From Treponema sp. (lineage in GTDB: Bacteria > Spirochaetota > Spirochaetia > Treponematales > Breznakiellaceae), in assembly GCA_009777735.1 (NCBI GenBank), contig WRLF01000011.1:1-64000 (forward strand): a stretch of DNA of 64,000 nt. Direction: 5' to 3'. This document shows, piece by piece, positions 8,840 through 17,806 of the stretch (the first letter of the stretch is position 1; each line of letters opens with the position of its first letter). The notes under the pieces are model-generated. The model saw nothing but the letters and a program-made list of their open reading frames with translations. It made no database searches and was not told the origin of the DNA. The position numbers were made by a program, and so were the translations under genes.

Positions 8840-9639
8840 GATGGAGAATGAGTACCGGAATCTCTGTTTTTCCCGAAAACAAAGAGGGCTGGGACTATTT
8901 CGTTGTTTAATATTTCATATTCTCTTGTTTGTTTTTCGATATATCCATGAAATAAATCCCGATCCTCGGGATATTTGGCAGCCAGTTCCATACACCGCTT
9001 TGTTAAATTTTGCAATTCAATTCTGTATTCGCTTTCCAGTTCACCTGTTGTATCATCTGTAATTATTTCCAGCACCTGCATCCCGGCATTTTCTGCCTGT
9101 TGCAGTATATCGCATTTTCGTTGAATAACCGGATGATCATTGCTGTCATCCTCAATGCAGGCGTCGTTAATGATAATGATACCATTGTCCTTCAAATGAG
9201 GTTCCAGCTGCTTTAATGTATAATAATAATCGCCAAAAACCGGCCCTATTGCACCTAATATAATGACATTGTATGCTCCCAGAGTTGTTAATCTTTCCCG
9301 TATATCATGTGTCTCAAAAGTACAAATATTGTGAACGCAGTATTCTCTGGCTTTATCGTTTGAAAAAACGACAAAATCCTCAAGAGCGTCTATACCCAAA
9401 CAGGTACATTGCAATGCCAAAGCCACCTGTATGGAAACAGCGCCCTTGCCGGAACCCAAATCAAGTACATATAAGTCTGTATAATGCTGTGTGTATCTCC
9501 TGATAATATCAATAATATCTTCGGGCGGAGTACCCATTTCCCAAAAGTCCTGTAAAATATACGGTAAATATTGAACCAGTTTTACATCAGAACCATCCAA
9601 TGCAGTGATTATGCTTTCTTCAACCGATGTTTTTTTCAT
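8824..9639 (-). CDS. Class I SAM-dependent methyltransferase
   Basis: A 271-residue soluble protein with a Rossmann-type methyltransferase core. Motif I is VLDLGSGKGAVS near residue 60, followed by an acidic strand end (CLGIDAL) and motif IV-like YNVIILGAIGPVFGDYY. NDACIEDDSND follows the next strand. The N-terminal 40 residues and C-terminal helical tail (LAAKYPEDRDLFHGYIEKQ) are lineage-specific, so the substrate is not predictable; a small molecule is as likely as a macromolecule. The ATG has no Shine-Dalgarno and sits 12 bases after a TATAAA box. It is divergent from the hybrid kinase operon. Confidence 0.75.
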   Translation of the reverse strand: MKKTSVEESIITALDGSDVKLVQYLPYILQDFWEMGTPPEDIIDIIRRYTQHYTDLYVLDLGSGKGAVSIQVALALQCTCLGIDALEDFVVFSNDKAREYCVHNICTFETHDIRERLTTLGAYNVIILGAIGPVFGDYYYTLKQLEPHLKDNGIIIINDACIEDDSNDHPVIQRKCDILQQAENAGMQVLEIITDDTTGELESEYRIELQNLTKRCMELAAKYPEDRDLFHGYIEKQTREYEILNNEIVPALFVFGKNRDSGTHSPSCCFQ

Positions 9640-9651
9640 AAGTTACAATAT

Positions 9652-9680
9652 TTTATAGCAGATAAGCGGGAATACGTAAA
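9652..9680 (-). promoter_or_regulatory. Promoter of the methyltransferase gene
   Basis: Minus strand TTTACG (9680-9675), a 17-base spacer and TATAAA (9657-9652). A start about 7 bases on would leave a leader of roughly 6 bases before the ATG at 9639, with no ribosome-binding site. Confidence 0.45.
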
Positions 9681-9742
9681 CCTGTTTTTAACGCACCGGT
9701 AACAACCTGACAGAGGGGAGGGGGAGCAGAGGCTTTCACATG
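9681..9742 (+). repeat. GC-rich intergenic repeat, third copy
   Basis: Shares CCTGTTTTTA, GGTAACA and CAGAGGGG, then a G-rich stretch and a CACATGG tail, with the elements at 278-497 and 49712-49770. It lies between two divergent genes, and its end overlaps the -35 region of the kinase promoter. Confidence 0.65.
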
Positions 9743-9762
9743 GTCAAGTATTCTGATATATT
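9735..9762 (+). promoter_or_regulatory. Promoter of the first hybrid kinase
   Basis: TTCACA (9735-9740), a 16-base spacer and TATATT (9757-9762). The ATG at 9772 is 9 bases downstream, so the leader would be about 3 bases with no Shine-Dalgarno. The -35 lies within the end of the GC-rich repeat. Confidence 0.4.
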
Positions 9763-9771
9763 GAAAGTGAA

Positions 9772-12615
9772 ATGAATTCAAAATTTAGATTCGGAAAAAA
9801 ATTACAGCGGTTTTTTGTTGATTTTTTCACTTCGGGAAAGTATTCAAAACAAAAGGAATTCGGGATGTCCGACTACCTTATCCGTTATGTACTGCTCAAT
9901 TTTATCAGTGTGGCGGGAGGAGCCATTCTTGTCGGGTTTATCGCGGTGCGATTCAGCGAAGGAAAATACAGCACTGTAGCCGCATGTTCGGTCATGCTCC
10001 TTATTGCCATATTAACAATTATTTTTTCCCGCATGAAAAAAATGCCGCAGATTGTTCCGGCCCTGATGCTCATGGGTTTTTACGGTATGTTGTGCATCAT
10101 GGTTACCTGGCTGGGAGAAGCTCTGGGCATGAACTTCCTGTTTATATATATGTACCCCCTGACTACCATCATGCTACTGGGAATGCGCCTTGGCATTATC
10201 TTTTCGTCTGTTCTTCTTGGGATAATTTCTCTGCAAATGGGAATACCCGGCATGTCCCGCTACTCCTACGCTTTTACCATTCCCATCCACATGATTGTCA
10301 CATACTTTCTCGTTTTCTCCGTAATGATTGTAGTCGAAATCACCCGTAAAACAAAGGATAGGCTGATAGATAACCAAAATTTACGGTTGCAGGAACTCAG
10401 GAAAGAAGCTGATGCGGCAAACCGAACAAAAAGCAACTTCCTTGCCAGTATGAGCCATGAAATTCGTACTCCCATGAATGCCATTTCCGGAATGTCAGAG
10501 TTGCTGTTACGAAGGGATCTGCCGGACGATGCCCGCACCGATGTGCAGGATATCAAACAGGCAGCTTCAAACCTTCTTTCAATCATCAACGATATTCTTG
10601 ATATTTCGAAAATCGAGGCAGGTAAACTGGAAATAATGCCCCTAAACTACATGCTTTCATCTCTGATTAATGACGCAATCAACATTATCCGTTTGAAACT
10701 TGTGGAAAGACCAATCCGGTTTTATACCAATATCGACGGAAACATCCCTAATAATCTCATTGGCGATGAGGTACGGGTACGGCAGATATTTCTTAATCTC
10801 CTTTCCAATGCGGCAAAGTATACCCAAAAAGGGCAAATCAGCATGTCAATTGCCATAGACAAACAGGATCAGGAAACGGTATGGCTGCGGATTGTGATAA
10901 CCGATACCGGACAGGGGATTAGACCGGAAGACCAGGAAAAACTATTCGGGGATTTTGTCCAGGTAGATACAAAAAAAAACCGGGCTGTTGAGGGTACGGG
11001 CCTGGGTCTTGCCATCACGAGAAAGCTTTGCCATGCCATGGGCGGAGATATTTTCGTACAAAGCGAACACGGCAAAGGCAGCGTATTTACCGTAACCATT
11101 CCTCAGGGATATTTACAGGGAGATTCCTTTGCTGGAGTACATGAGCCGGAACAAAAAAATGTACTGGTTTACGAAGGCAGGAAGATTTACGCCGATTCGG
11201 TATGCTGGGCGCTGCAAAATATGCATGTCCCCCACACCCTGGTATCAGCACAGGATGATTTTGCCGAAGCCCTGCAGCGTGAAGACTGGTTTTTTGTATT
11301 TTCCGGCTATGGCCTTTATAATAAAATCAAACCGGTAATGGAAAGCCTTCCTGTTGAAAAGAGACCGCCCCTTGCCCTCATGGTGGAGTGGGGGATTGAA
11401 GCGTATATTCCCAATGTCCGTTTTATTTCTTTGCCGGTACAGTCACTTTCCATTGCCAATACACTGAATGGTAAAGCAGACAGGCAGGACTTTTTTGAAG
11501 CCTCTGCATCGGGCGATGCATTGAGGTTCACTATTCCCTGTGCGCGGATTTTGGTTGTGGATGATATTGCCACTAACCTTAAGGTGGCTGAAGGCCTCCT
11601 TATGCCCTATAAAGCGGTGGTTGATACGAGCCTAAGCGGCATGGAAGCCCTGGAAAAGATTATACGCCGTGATTATGACATTGTATTCATGGATCACATG
11701 ATGCCGGAAATGGATGGAATCGAAACAACTGAAAAAATCAGAGCCTGGGAACAGTCCGATCACTCACGAGCTGTCGGACCAATCCCCATAATCGCCCTTA
11801 CAGCTAATGCCGTTTCGGGAATGCGGGAAATGTTTATCAGCAAAGGTTTCAGCGATTTCCTTGCTAAACCCATAGATGTTTCCAAACTTGACGAAATACT
11901 TGACAAGTGGATACCTAAAGAGAAGGTAAAAGGTAATGATCGGGGCTCGGGGCTCGGGGATCAGGGATCAGAGGAAAAAAGGGGGAAGTCTCCCGCCCCC
12001 GCTTCAGCGGGGGACATCCCCACAACGCTCCCGACTTTAACACCCCGGTCCCTGTCTATTCCCGGTATTGACACGAAAAAAGGCATTACCTTGGTCGGTG
12101 GAAAAGAAACAGTTTATTTACAGGTTCTGGCATTATTCTGCAATGACGCTGAACAACGGCTGCCGCTCTTGCAAACAGTGCCGGCAGCAGATGCCTTGAC
12201 ATTATTCGTTACCCAGATTCATGCATTGAAAAGCGCATCTGCCTCCATTGGCGCCGATGGAGTGTCGGTGCAGGCAGCAGAACTTGAAACTGCAGGAAAA
12301 GCCGGAGACTTGACGTTTATCGGAAAATCTTTACCTGCTTTTGCTAAAAATCTTGCAGAGTTGATAATAAATATTAAAAATTCACTGGAAAATGATCGAA
12401 ATCCGCACATTTTTCACGAACTTGCTGCAGCGCTGCATTCCGAAAATTCCCTGGAAATTGACCGTATCCTTGACGAACTAAGTAATAAATCATTAGACTC
12501 AAAATTACGGGAACTTTTGGAAGAAATATCCGACTATGTATTAATGGCAGAATACCAGAAAGCAGGAGAAATTCTTGATAGTATAGAGTCAATGATTGCA
12601 GGAGTACAACCATGA
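9772..12615 (+). CDS. Hybrid sensor histidine kinase (7TM-like, HisKA-HATPase-REC-HPt)
   Basis: A 947-residue inner-membrane sensor. About six hydrophobic segments (residues 30-190) form the input domain. HisKA carries SHEIRTPMNA. The ATPase has NLLSNAAKY, DTGQGI and EGTGLGLAI. A receiver-like stretch (about 460-570) lacks the acidic pocket and looks degenerate. A true receiver follows with VVDDIATN, FMDHMMPEMDG and a KPID lysine. A C-terminal HPt domain has QIHALKSASASIGA. The full relay His-Asp-His is therefore in one chain; the final regulator is not in the window. The REC-HPt linker (about residues 718-765) is encoded partly by a period-7 array and is likely an insertion. Its stop overlaps the next kinase by 4 bases. 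Confidence 0.9.
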   Translation: MNSKFRFGKKLQRFFVDFFTSGKYSKQKEFGMSDYLIRYVLLNFISVAGGAILVGFIAVRFSEGKYSTVAACSVMLLIAILTIIFSRMKKMPQIVPALMLMGFYGMLCIMVTWLGEALGMNFLFIYMYPLTTIMLLGMRLGIIFSSVLLGIISLQMGIPGMSRYSYAFTIPIHMIVTYFLVFSVMIVVEITRKTKDRLIDNQNLRLQELRKEADAANRTKSNFLASMSHEIRTPMNAISGMSELLLRRDLPDDARTDVQDIKQAASNLLSIINDILDISKIEAGKLEIMPLNYMLSSLINDAINIIRLKLVERPIRFYTNIDGNIPNNLIGDEVRVRQIFLNLLSNAAKYTQKGQISMSIAIDKQDQETVWLRIVITDTGQGIRPEDQEKLFGDFVQVDTKKNRAVEGTGLGLAITRKLCHAMGGDIFVQSEHGKGSVFTVTIPQGYLQGDSFAGVHEPEQKNVLVYEGRKIYADSVCWALQNMHVPHTLVSAQDDFAEALQREDWFFVFSGYGLYNKIKPVMESLPVEKRPPLALMVEWGIEAYIPNVRFISLPVQSLSIANTLNGKADRQDFFEASASGDALRFTIPCARILVVDDIATNLKVAEGLLMPYKAVVDTSLSGMEALEKIIRRDYDIVFMDHMMPEMDGIETTEKIRAWEQSDHSRAVGPIPIIALTANAVSGMREMFISKGFSDFLAKPIDVSKLDEILDKWIPKEKVKGNDRGSGLGDQGSEEKRGKSPAPASAGDIPTTLPTLTPRSLSIPGIDTKKGITLVGGKETVYLQVLALFCNDAEQRLPLLQTVPAADALTLFVTQIHALKSASASIGADGVSVQAAELETAGKAGDLTFIGKSLPAFAKNLAELIINIKNSLENDRNPHIFHELAAALHSENSLEIDRILDELSNKSLDSKLRELLEEISDYVLMAEYQKAGEILDSIESMIAGVQP
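11923..11978 (+). repeat. Degenerate 7-base-period array (eight units) inside the kinase gene
   Basis: Eight heptamers in register, beginning with two AAGGTAA units, then GGCTCGG twice and GGATCAG twice. Neighbouring units are identical or differ by one or two bases. The array is read in frame as a Gly/Ser-rich linker between the receiver and HPt domains. It is followed by a perfect 7-bp hairpin at 11996-12013. Confidence 0.85.
11996..12013 (+). repeat. Short GC hairpin within the kinase linker
   Basis: CCCCCGC (11996-12002), loop TTCA and GCGGGGG (12007-12013) form a perfect 7-bp stem inside the coding sequence, just after the period-7 array. There is no T-tract, so it is not a classical terminator. 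Confidence 0.6.
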
Positions 12616-15284
12616 AGCTAATACAAAAGAAAAATTCCGGTAAATTACATTTAGTTTCATTACTGTTTTTCATGTCAACTGCTCTCATGGTGGGATTGGC
12701 GGTAGTTGTATCTTTCTCAATAAATTTAATGGAAAATACAATGGTAGATGCCATCCAGGATCATCTGGTTTCGGCGGCACAGGCAGCTTCAGTTCTTCTT
12801 ACCGTTGAAGATCTGGACTTGTTTCATACAGCAGAAGATATGGAAAGACCCGAATGGAATGAAATCAGAGCCATATTACAGAAATTTGCCGTAGACCACA
12901 GTGTACTGTACGTATACTATTGGCGGCTCTACGGAGAAGAGCAAATTCAATATATTATCGATAATGATGAAGACGAAGAGTACATGGTCACCCCGGAAAT
13001 GTTCTTTGATATTGATGAAGATCCCGCAACTGCCGAAGCGGTTCCTTTTATCACAGCCGGAAATGTGTGGGCTACCGATCTGGGAGTCTATACATCATCA
13101 TGGGACGGACTCATATCCGGTTTAGCCCCGGTTTTTAACAATGACGGTTCGATATACTGCGTCGCCGGTGTTGATTTAAGTGATGAAAAAATAATAGCCC
13201 AGCAAAACCTTATCAGGTTCATGCAGATATTCCTGATTTCCTCCCTGTTTTTATCGGTTCTTTCGGGAATTCTGGCCCTTCTGTCTTACCGTAAAAAAGC
13301 TCTGCAAAGCGAATTCGCAAATAAAACAAAAAGCCATTTCCTTGCAACCATGAGCCACGAAATCCGCACTCCTCTCAATGCGGTAATTGGTCTGTCGGAG
13401 ATAGAACTCCAGGGTGATTTATCCGATAAAAGCAGGAATAACATCCAGCAGATATACATGTCAGGCACTTCCCTGCTTGGTATCATTAACGATGTTCTGG
13501 ATATTTCAAAAATTGAATCCGGAGGTTTTGAACTTGTTCCGGTTGAGTATGATACCGTTTCGCTAATCGGGGGGACAATTAACCTTAACAAGGTCAGGAT
13601 AGGATCCAAACCGATAACATTTCACCTGGAGATAGATGATAATTTTCCACGGATGCTTTATGGCGACGAAATTCGGATCAAGCAGATTTTAAACAATATC
13701 CTTTCAAACGCGATTAAATATACCGCTGAAGGAAGTGTTACACTAGAGGTAAAAAGTAAAATTGAAAATGTAAAAGAAAACAACCATGATGCTTCTAACC
13801 TCTTGCCTTTTAGCTCTTGCCTTATAACTTTTATTGTTACAGACACCGGTATGGGTATCCGCAAGGAGAATATTCCGAAACTCTTCACCGGCTACACCCA
13901 GTTTGATATTACAGCCAACAGAAAAATCGAAGGTACAGGTCTTGGTCTTGAGATAAGTAAAAAACTCGTTGAGATGATGAGAGGCTCGATAACCGTCGAT
14001 AGCGAATACGGTAAAGGATCTGTTTTTACGGTTACCATTGTACAGAATCTTCCTGCAGGCAGTCTGTCGGGTATAGGGACCGAAACGGCTGTAAAACTGC
14101 GGCAATTGCAATATGTGGAGGAAGAAGAAAAGAAGCAAATCGATCGTACATGGATGCCCTACGGCAAGGTGCTGGTAGTTGACGATATGCCGGTAAACCT
14201 TCTGGTCGCGCAGGGGCTGCTTGAACCCTACGGTCTCCAGGTGGATGTCGCCGCTTCGGGACAGGAATCAATTAATAAAATAAAAGCAGGAAGATATGAC
14301 CTGGTGTTCATGGATCATTTAATGCCCGAAATGGACGGCATTGAAGCAGTCCGTATTATCCGTGCATGGGAAAAAGAATTGGGGATAGACGACTCCGACA
14401 CCCAAAATACAAACTCCCGGTCTCCGGTCCCCATAATAGCTCTCACGGCCAATGCCATGGCAGGAAACGTAGAGATGTTCCATTCCAAAGGTTTTGACGG
14501 ATTTGTCTCAAAACCCATTAACGGTATTGAACTCGACAAGGTTTTAAACCAGTGGATATATGACAGGAAGGATCAAATTACAATGGAGAAAAAGCAAGAA
14601 ACAATGCCGGAAGACACCATCTCTCCGATACCTAAAATCCCAGCATCCCACAATTTAGGTGATGGGCAAGCTCCCGATCCTCATTCCCTTACCATCCCCG
14701 GCGTTGATATGGCAAAAGGTATTGCGATGACCGGTGGTAAAAAAGAGTTTTACCATAAAATTCTGGCTATGTATAAAAAAGACGCAATAAAACGGCTGAC
14801 TTTTCTGCAAACCATTCCCAACGGGGAATCAATGACCGATTTCGTTACACAGGTTCATGCCTTAAAAAGCGCATCTGCTTCCATTGGGGCGGGGCAGGTA
14901 TCCAAGCAGGCAGCGGAATTGGAAGCGGCAGGCAAGGCAAGGGATTTGGCGCTTATTGAGGAAAAACTGCCTGTTTTTACCGGAAGCTTATCAGCATTAA
15001 CCGAAGGAATTCAGGCATGGGAAGACTCCGCTCAAGAACAGCAAAAAACCGGGTTTTCCGAAAAAACCCTGACTCTCTTTACCGGACTTGCCAAAGCTTT
15101 GGAATCTCAAAAGTTAGAAACAATCAACAACATTTTGGATGAATTAAACGGGACATCCATCCGTCAGCAGATGAATCCTAAAACCATTGATATTTTAGAG
15201 AAAATTGCAGACGATGTATTATTAACCGAATTCGAAAGAGCCCTGGCAGATGTCCGTCTATTGCTTGATGGGGGAGTCTTTTAA
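12612..15284 (+). CDS. Hybrid sensor histidine kinase, paralogue of the upstream kinase
   Basis: An 890-residue membrane sensor. Two transmembrane segments (about 12-38 and 198-222) bracket a 160-residue periplasmic sensor of Cache-like composition. HisKA has SHEIRTPLNA, the ATPase NILSNAIKY, DTGMGI and EGTGLGLEI, the receiver VVDDMPVN with FMDHLMPEMDG, and the HPt domain QVHALKSASASIGA. It lacks the degenerate second receiver of its neighbour. The catalytic parts are clearly duplicated while the sensors differ. The start ATG overlaps the previous stop (ATGA), giving translational coupling. Two period-7 arrays are inserted, one in the ATPase fold (13800-13827) and one in the receiver (14413-14433). 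Confidence 0.9.
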   Translation: MKLIQKKNSGKLHLVSLLFFMSTALMVGLAVVVSFSINLMENTMVDAIQDHLVSAAQAASVLLTVEDLDLFHTAEDMERPEWNEIRAILQKFAVDHSVLYVYYWRLYGEEQIQYIIDNDEDEEYMVTPEMFFDIDEDPATAEAVPFITAGNVWATDLGVYTSSWDGLISGLAPVFNNDGSIYCVAGVDLSDEKIIAQQNLIRFMQIFLISSLFLSVLSGILALLSYRKKALQSEFANKTKSHFLATMSHEIRTPLNAVIGLSEIELQGDLSDKSRNNIQQIYMSGTSLLGIINDVLDISKIESGGFELVPVEYDTVSLIGGTINLNKVRIGSKPITFHLEIDDNFPRMLYGDEIRIKQILNNILSNAIKYTAEGSVTLEVKSKIENVKENNHDASNLLPFSSCLITFIVTDTGMGIRKENIPKLFTGYTQFDITANRKIEGTGLGLEISKKLVEMMRGSITVDSEYGKGSVFTVTIVQNLPAGSLSGIGTETAVKLRQLQYVEEEEKKQIDRTWMPYGKVLVVDDMPVNLLVAQGLLEPYGLQVDVAASGQESINKIKAGRYDLVFMDHLMPEMDGIEAVRIIRAWEKELGIDDSDTQNTNSRSPVPIIALTANAMAGNVEMFHSKGFDGFVSKPINGIELDKVLNQWIYDRKDQITMEKKQETMPEDTISPIPKIPASHNLGDGQAPDPHSLTIPGVDMAKGIAMTGGKKEFYHKILAMYKKDAIKRLTFLQTIPNGESMTDFVTQVHALKSASASIGAGQVSKQAAELEAAGKARDLALIEEKLPVFTGSLSALTEGIQAWEDSAQEQQKTGFSEKTLTLFTGLAKALESQKLETINNILDELNGTSIRQQMNPKTIDILEKIADDVLLTEFERALADVRLLLDGGVF
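13800..13827 (+). repeat. Period-7 array (four units) in the ATPase domain
   Basis: CTCTTGC, CTTTTAG, CTCTTGC and CTTATAA follow one another in exact register. They encode part of a segment of about 16 residues that the paralogous kinase lacks, placed just before the strand leading into DTGMGI. Confidence 0.75.
14413..14433 (+). repeat. Period-7 array (three units) in the receiver domain
   Basis: ACTCCCG, GTCTCCG and GTCCCCA in register. They lie in a loop before PIIALTANAM where this kinase is about 8 residues longer than its paralogue. Confidence 0.5.
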
Positions 15285-15295
15285 TAAGCCGGAAC

Positions 15296-15622
15296 TCAAT
15301 TCCATCCGAGTATTCTGATGTTTTTTAACGTGCGTCGTTCTCCGGCTGGACGGCCGCTGGCAAACCGTAACTCGACTACCGTTTCAATTCCTTCCACAGT
15401 AACTGTCCGGTGCTGCAGGTTTCGCAGTTTATGTTCATCCTCGGGATTGATATACCAATGTCCTTCTTCCCGCTGGATTATCAGTTCGGCAAACGGTTCA
15501 TTCCCGACGAGCCGTACAGTGCCGGTTACCCGGATTGCGGTTTCTTTTTCCCTGTTGCCCCTGGCAGGCAAAACGGCGGCAAGAAAAAACAGCAGCAGCA
15601 GGAAAAATAAACGTCTACTCAT
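15296..15622 (-). CDS. Small exported protein, possibly OB-fold
   Basis: A 108-residue protein with a signal peptide (RRLFFLLLLFFLAAVLPARG) and a compact beta-rich domain: IRVTGTVRLVGNEPFAELII, then a YINPEDE turn, then TVTVEGIE. The strand pattern suggests a small OB-like barrel, but this is inference and no family was recognised. The preferred start ATG 15622 has CGGAG upstream and overlaps the stop of the preceding gene by 8 bases. It is the last gene of the minus-strand unit and converges on the second hybrid kinase. Confidence 0.6.
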   Translation of the reverse strand: MSRRLFFLLLLFFLAAVLPARGNREKETAIRVTGTVRLVGNEPFAELIIQREEGHWYINPEDEHKLRNLQHRTVTVEGIETVVELRFASGRPAGERRTLKNIRILGWN

Positions 15623-17111
15623 TGCTCCGGTTCCATTCACCCATTGTAGGTATACTTATAGCCGAATCGTTATGCCCATTCTGTCTGAGCAAGTCTCCGG
15701 CACTGATTGCGTAAGGCCCGGAAAGCGGAATCATCAGCGACCGTACTGCGCCGGAAGCCGTTCCGGCGTTTTGGATTGTTTCCATGCCAACGCTGGCTAA
15801 TGTACCTGTTTCCCGGGGGCCGCTAATAACGGTATTTATATTATATGTTAATAGGGCAATGTTTGAAAGTATATGTCCGGTTGTAGATACATTCCCTCGG
15901 TCAGGAGGGCTTTTACTCAGCGATGCGTACTTAATATTTGGCCCGCCGGTTGTTGGAATATTTTTGACCGTGCTCGTCAGGCTGTACACTCCTTCCCCGG
16001 GGAAAAGGGAAAGCGGCGCAGGACCGGGAAAGGTTTTAGCATCTGTCAGGGTTAGCTGGCTCCGATACCCATAAGGGCCTTCGGGCGCATTGATATAGTT
16101 TGCAGCGAGCCAGTATCTGAGTAACGATTCCCAATCCGAAATAACCCAAGCATCCAAAACCGCCCGATAATTTGTTTTATCTGATGTTATTATATTTTTA
16201 TATATACCGGTGCCTCCACCTGATTGAATTCTGAGCCACTGGAAAAAAAGGTAGACTGTAGCGTAGTCATCCAGAACAGCATAAACGCTTTCGTCAGTGC
16301 GGTTGCCCCACACAAAAAAATTATTTCCCTGGCTTATCAGTCCGCTTATGTCATCGTTATACCAATCCAGCCGGCCTTCGTTATATGTTCTTGAATAGAC
16401 CCATTCGGCGGCTCCTGAAAGCCCTTCGTCAATCCAGGTATCCATTGAAAAAATAATACGGTCTGTGGATCTATTGTGAAGAGAGTGACCAAAGTTCATC
16501 AAATGCTGTAATTCATGGGCAATGGTTTCGTATGATTTGCTACTCCCGGGCTCGTCTATTTTTATATCTATATAGAGCATGGCACATTCATTCGAGTTCC
16601 TGTAATATGCCCTTGGGATATTTTCAAAAAAGTTTATTGCCCAAAAATAACCGGCTATGTAGCTGTTACGATCGTTTTCCGGATCATAACCGTCATTAAT
16701 ATTCAAAAAAAGTATGGTCAGTTTACCGTCTCCGCCGGTTAAATAATAATCTGTGTATTCTATGATATTCATGGATTTCCCATTAAAGAGGATATCTTCC
16801 TCAAATGAAAATGCTTCTATCATTCCGGGGTAAATTTTTTCATCATACTCAAAAGCTATTTTTTCCGCTGTTTCAGCACTTATATCAGCTCCTTTTTCCG
16901 CCCAGATGCTGCAAAAAACGCCTTCCCAAAGCAATTCTGCATCAACCTTGTACCAGCTTCTGGCGGTTCCTGACATATTTTCCGCCCAAAATTGCCCCGG
17001 CGGGAGTTTTCCTCCGGACAAATCAAAATCATTTTTTTCCGGATAAAAATTACATGAAAAGAAAAGCAGCACGGCGATACCCGGAATTATCTGCCATAAT
17101 CTTGTTTTCAA
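15615..17111 (-). CDS. Zinc metalloprotease-like lipoprotein (M30/hyicolysin type)
   Basis: A 498-residue predicted lipoprotein: the lipobox LFFSC puts the acylated cysteine at residue 20. The active-site helix is AHELQHLMNF (His199, Glu200, His203), followed about 25 residues on by DTWIDEGLSGAAEW, whose Glu229 or Glu236 could be the third zinc ligand. This pairing is as in the M30 family of HExxH peptidases. It would act at the periplasm or outer membrane, anchored by lipid. The TTG start has AGGAGA 9 bases upstream. It follows the Crp-like gene by 21 bases and overlaps the small exported protein. The substrate is unknown. Confidence 0.7.
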   Translation of the reverse strand: MKTRLWQIIPGIAVLLFFSCNFYPEKNDFDLSGGKLPPGQFWAENMSGTARSWYKVDAELLWEGVFCSIWAEKGADISAETAEKIAFEYDEKIYPGMIEAFSFEEDILFNGKSMNIIEYTDYYLTGGDGKLTILFLNINDGYDPENDRNSYIAGYFWAINFFENIPRAYYRNSNECAMLYIDIKIDEPGSSKSYETIAHELQHLMNFGHSLHNRSTDRIIFSMDTWIDEGLSGAAEWVYSRTYNEGRLDWYNDDISGLISQGNNFFVWGNRTDESVYAVLDDYATVYLFFQWLRIQSGGGTGIYKNIITSDKTNYRAVLDAWVISDWESLLRYWLAANYINAPEGPYGYRSQLTLTDAKTFPGPAPLSLFPGEGVYSLTSTVKNIPTTGGPNIKYASLSKSPPDRGNVSTTGHILSNIALLTYNINTVISGPRETGTLASVGMETIQNAGTASGAVRSLMIPLSGPYAISAGDLLRQNGHNDSAISIPTMGEWNRSNE

Positions 17112-17132
17112 TGTATTATCTCCTGCGTTCTT

Positions 17133-17804
17133 TTAAAGATAATTTCTGGATTTTGTCCGCGCCGCTCTTAAAATTTGATTTCGCCGTAAAGTGACAAAAC
17201 GGTTAAAATCAAAAATATTTTTAACCTCTATCCGGTTTGAGAAAATTTTAATCCGGTTTTGGTCAGAAAGCAGATTGAGTACATCCCTGGCCTCAACTAT
17301 GCTCATTCCTCCCCAGTGGGCGATATCTTCAATTGTTGTATGGAATTCGCGGGAATCACTCGTCTTGTCAACATCAGTCAGGGTCTCATCAAGCATCAAA
17401 AATACATCGGCAACTTTTGCCTGGGGATCGGGCAGGGAAAGAATCATGAAACGCCGCTTTGAATCGTATATCCTTTTGGAAATAAGCCGCAGCAGTTTTA
17501 GGGCTATTTGCGGATTTCCGAGCATGAGTATTTCAAAGTTCTGTGAATTAAACTCAAGAGCCGTCATTTTTTCCATGGCAATGGCGGAAGCGGTACGCGG
17601 TGAGTTATCCAGTATCGCCATTTCTCCGAAAATTTCCGGCGGCTGTAAAATATCCAGAGTTCGCTCCTGATCGCCCATATTTTTCAGAAGTTTTACCCTT
17701 CCGGATTGAATGAGATAAAAAGTGTCTCCCGGTTCATGTTCACAGAATATTATTTCATTCTTCCTGAACACCCGGGAAAACCGGGCAAATTGTGAAAAGT
17801 CCAT
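17133..17804 (-). CDS. Crp/Fnr-family transcriptional regulator
   Basis: A 223-residue protein with an N-terminal cyclic-nucleotide-binding beta-barrel (residues 10-120: EPGDTFYLIQSGRVKLL, IFGEMAILDNSPRTASA) and a C-terminal winged helix (about 150-200, containing TTIEDIAHWGGMSIVEARDVL). The GEMA-x-x-NSPRTA phosphate-binding cassette is well kept, so a cyclic nucleotide is a plausible ligand. The ATG follows GGGAGA. It lies 2 bases after a second cyclic-nucleotide-binding gene, in the same minus-strand unit. Its targets are unknown. Confidence 0.85.
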   Translation of the reverse strand: MDFSQFARFSRVFRKNEIIFCEHEPGDTFYLIQSGRVKLLKNMGDQERTLDILQPPEIFGEMAILDNSPRTASAIAMEKMTALEFNSQNFEILMLGNPQIALKLLRLISKRIYDSKRRFMILSLPDPQAKVADVFLMLDETLTDVDKTSDSREFHTTIEDIAHWGGMSIVEARDVLNLLSDQNRIKIFSNRIEVKNIFDFNRFVTLRRNQILRAARTKSRNYL

Positions 17805-17806
17805 GG

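Noticed and set aside
11923-11978. Heptamer array as a CRISPR
   Set aside because: Units are 7 bases with no spacers and no cas genes.
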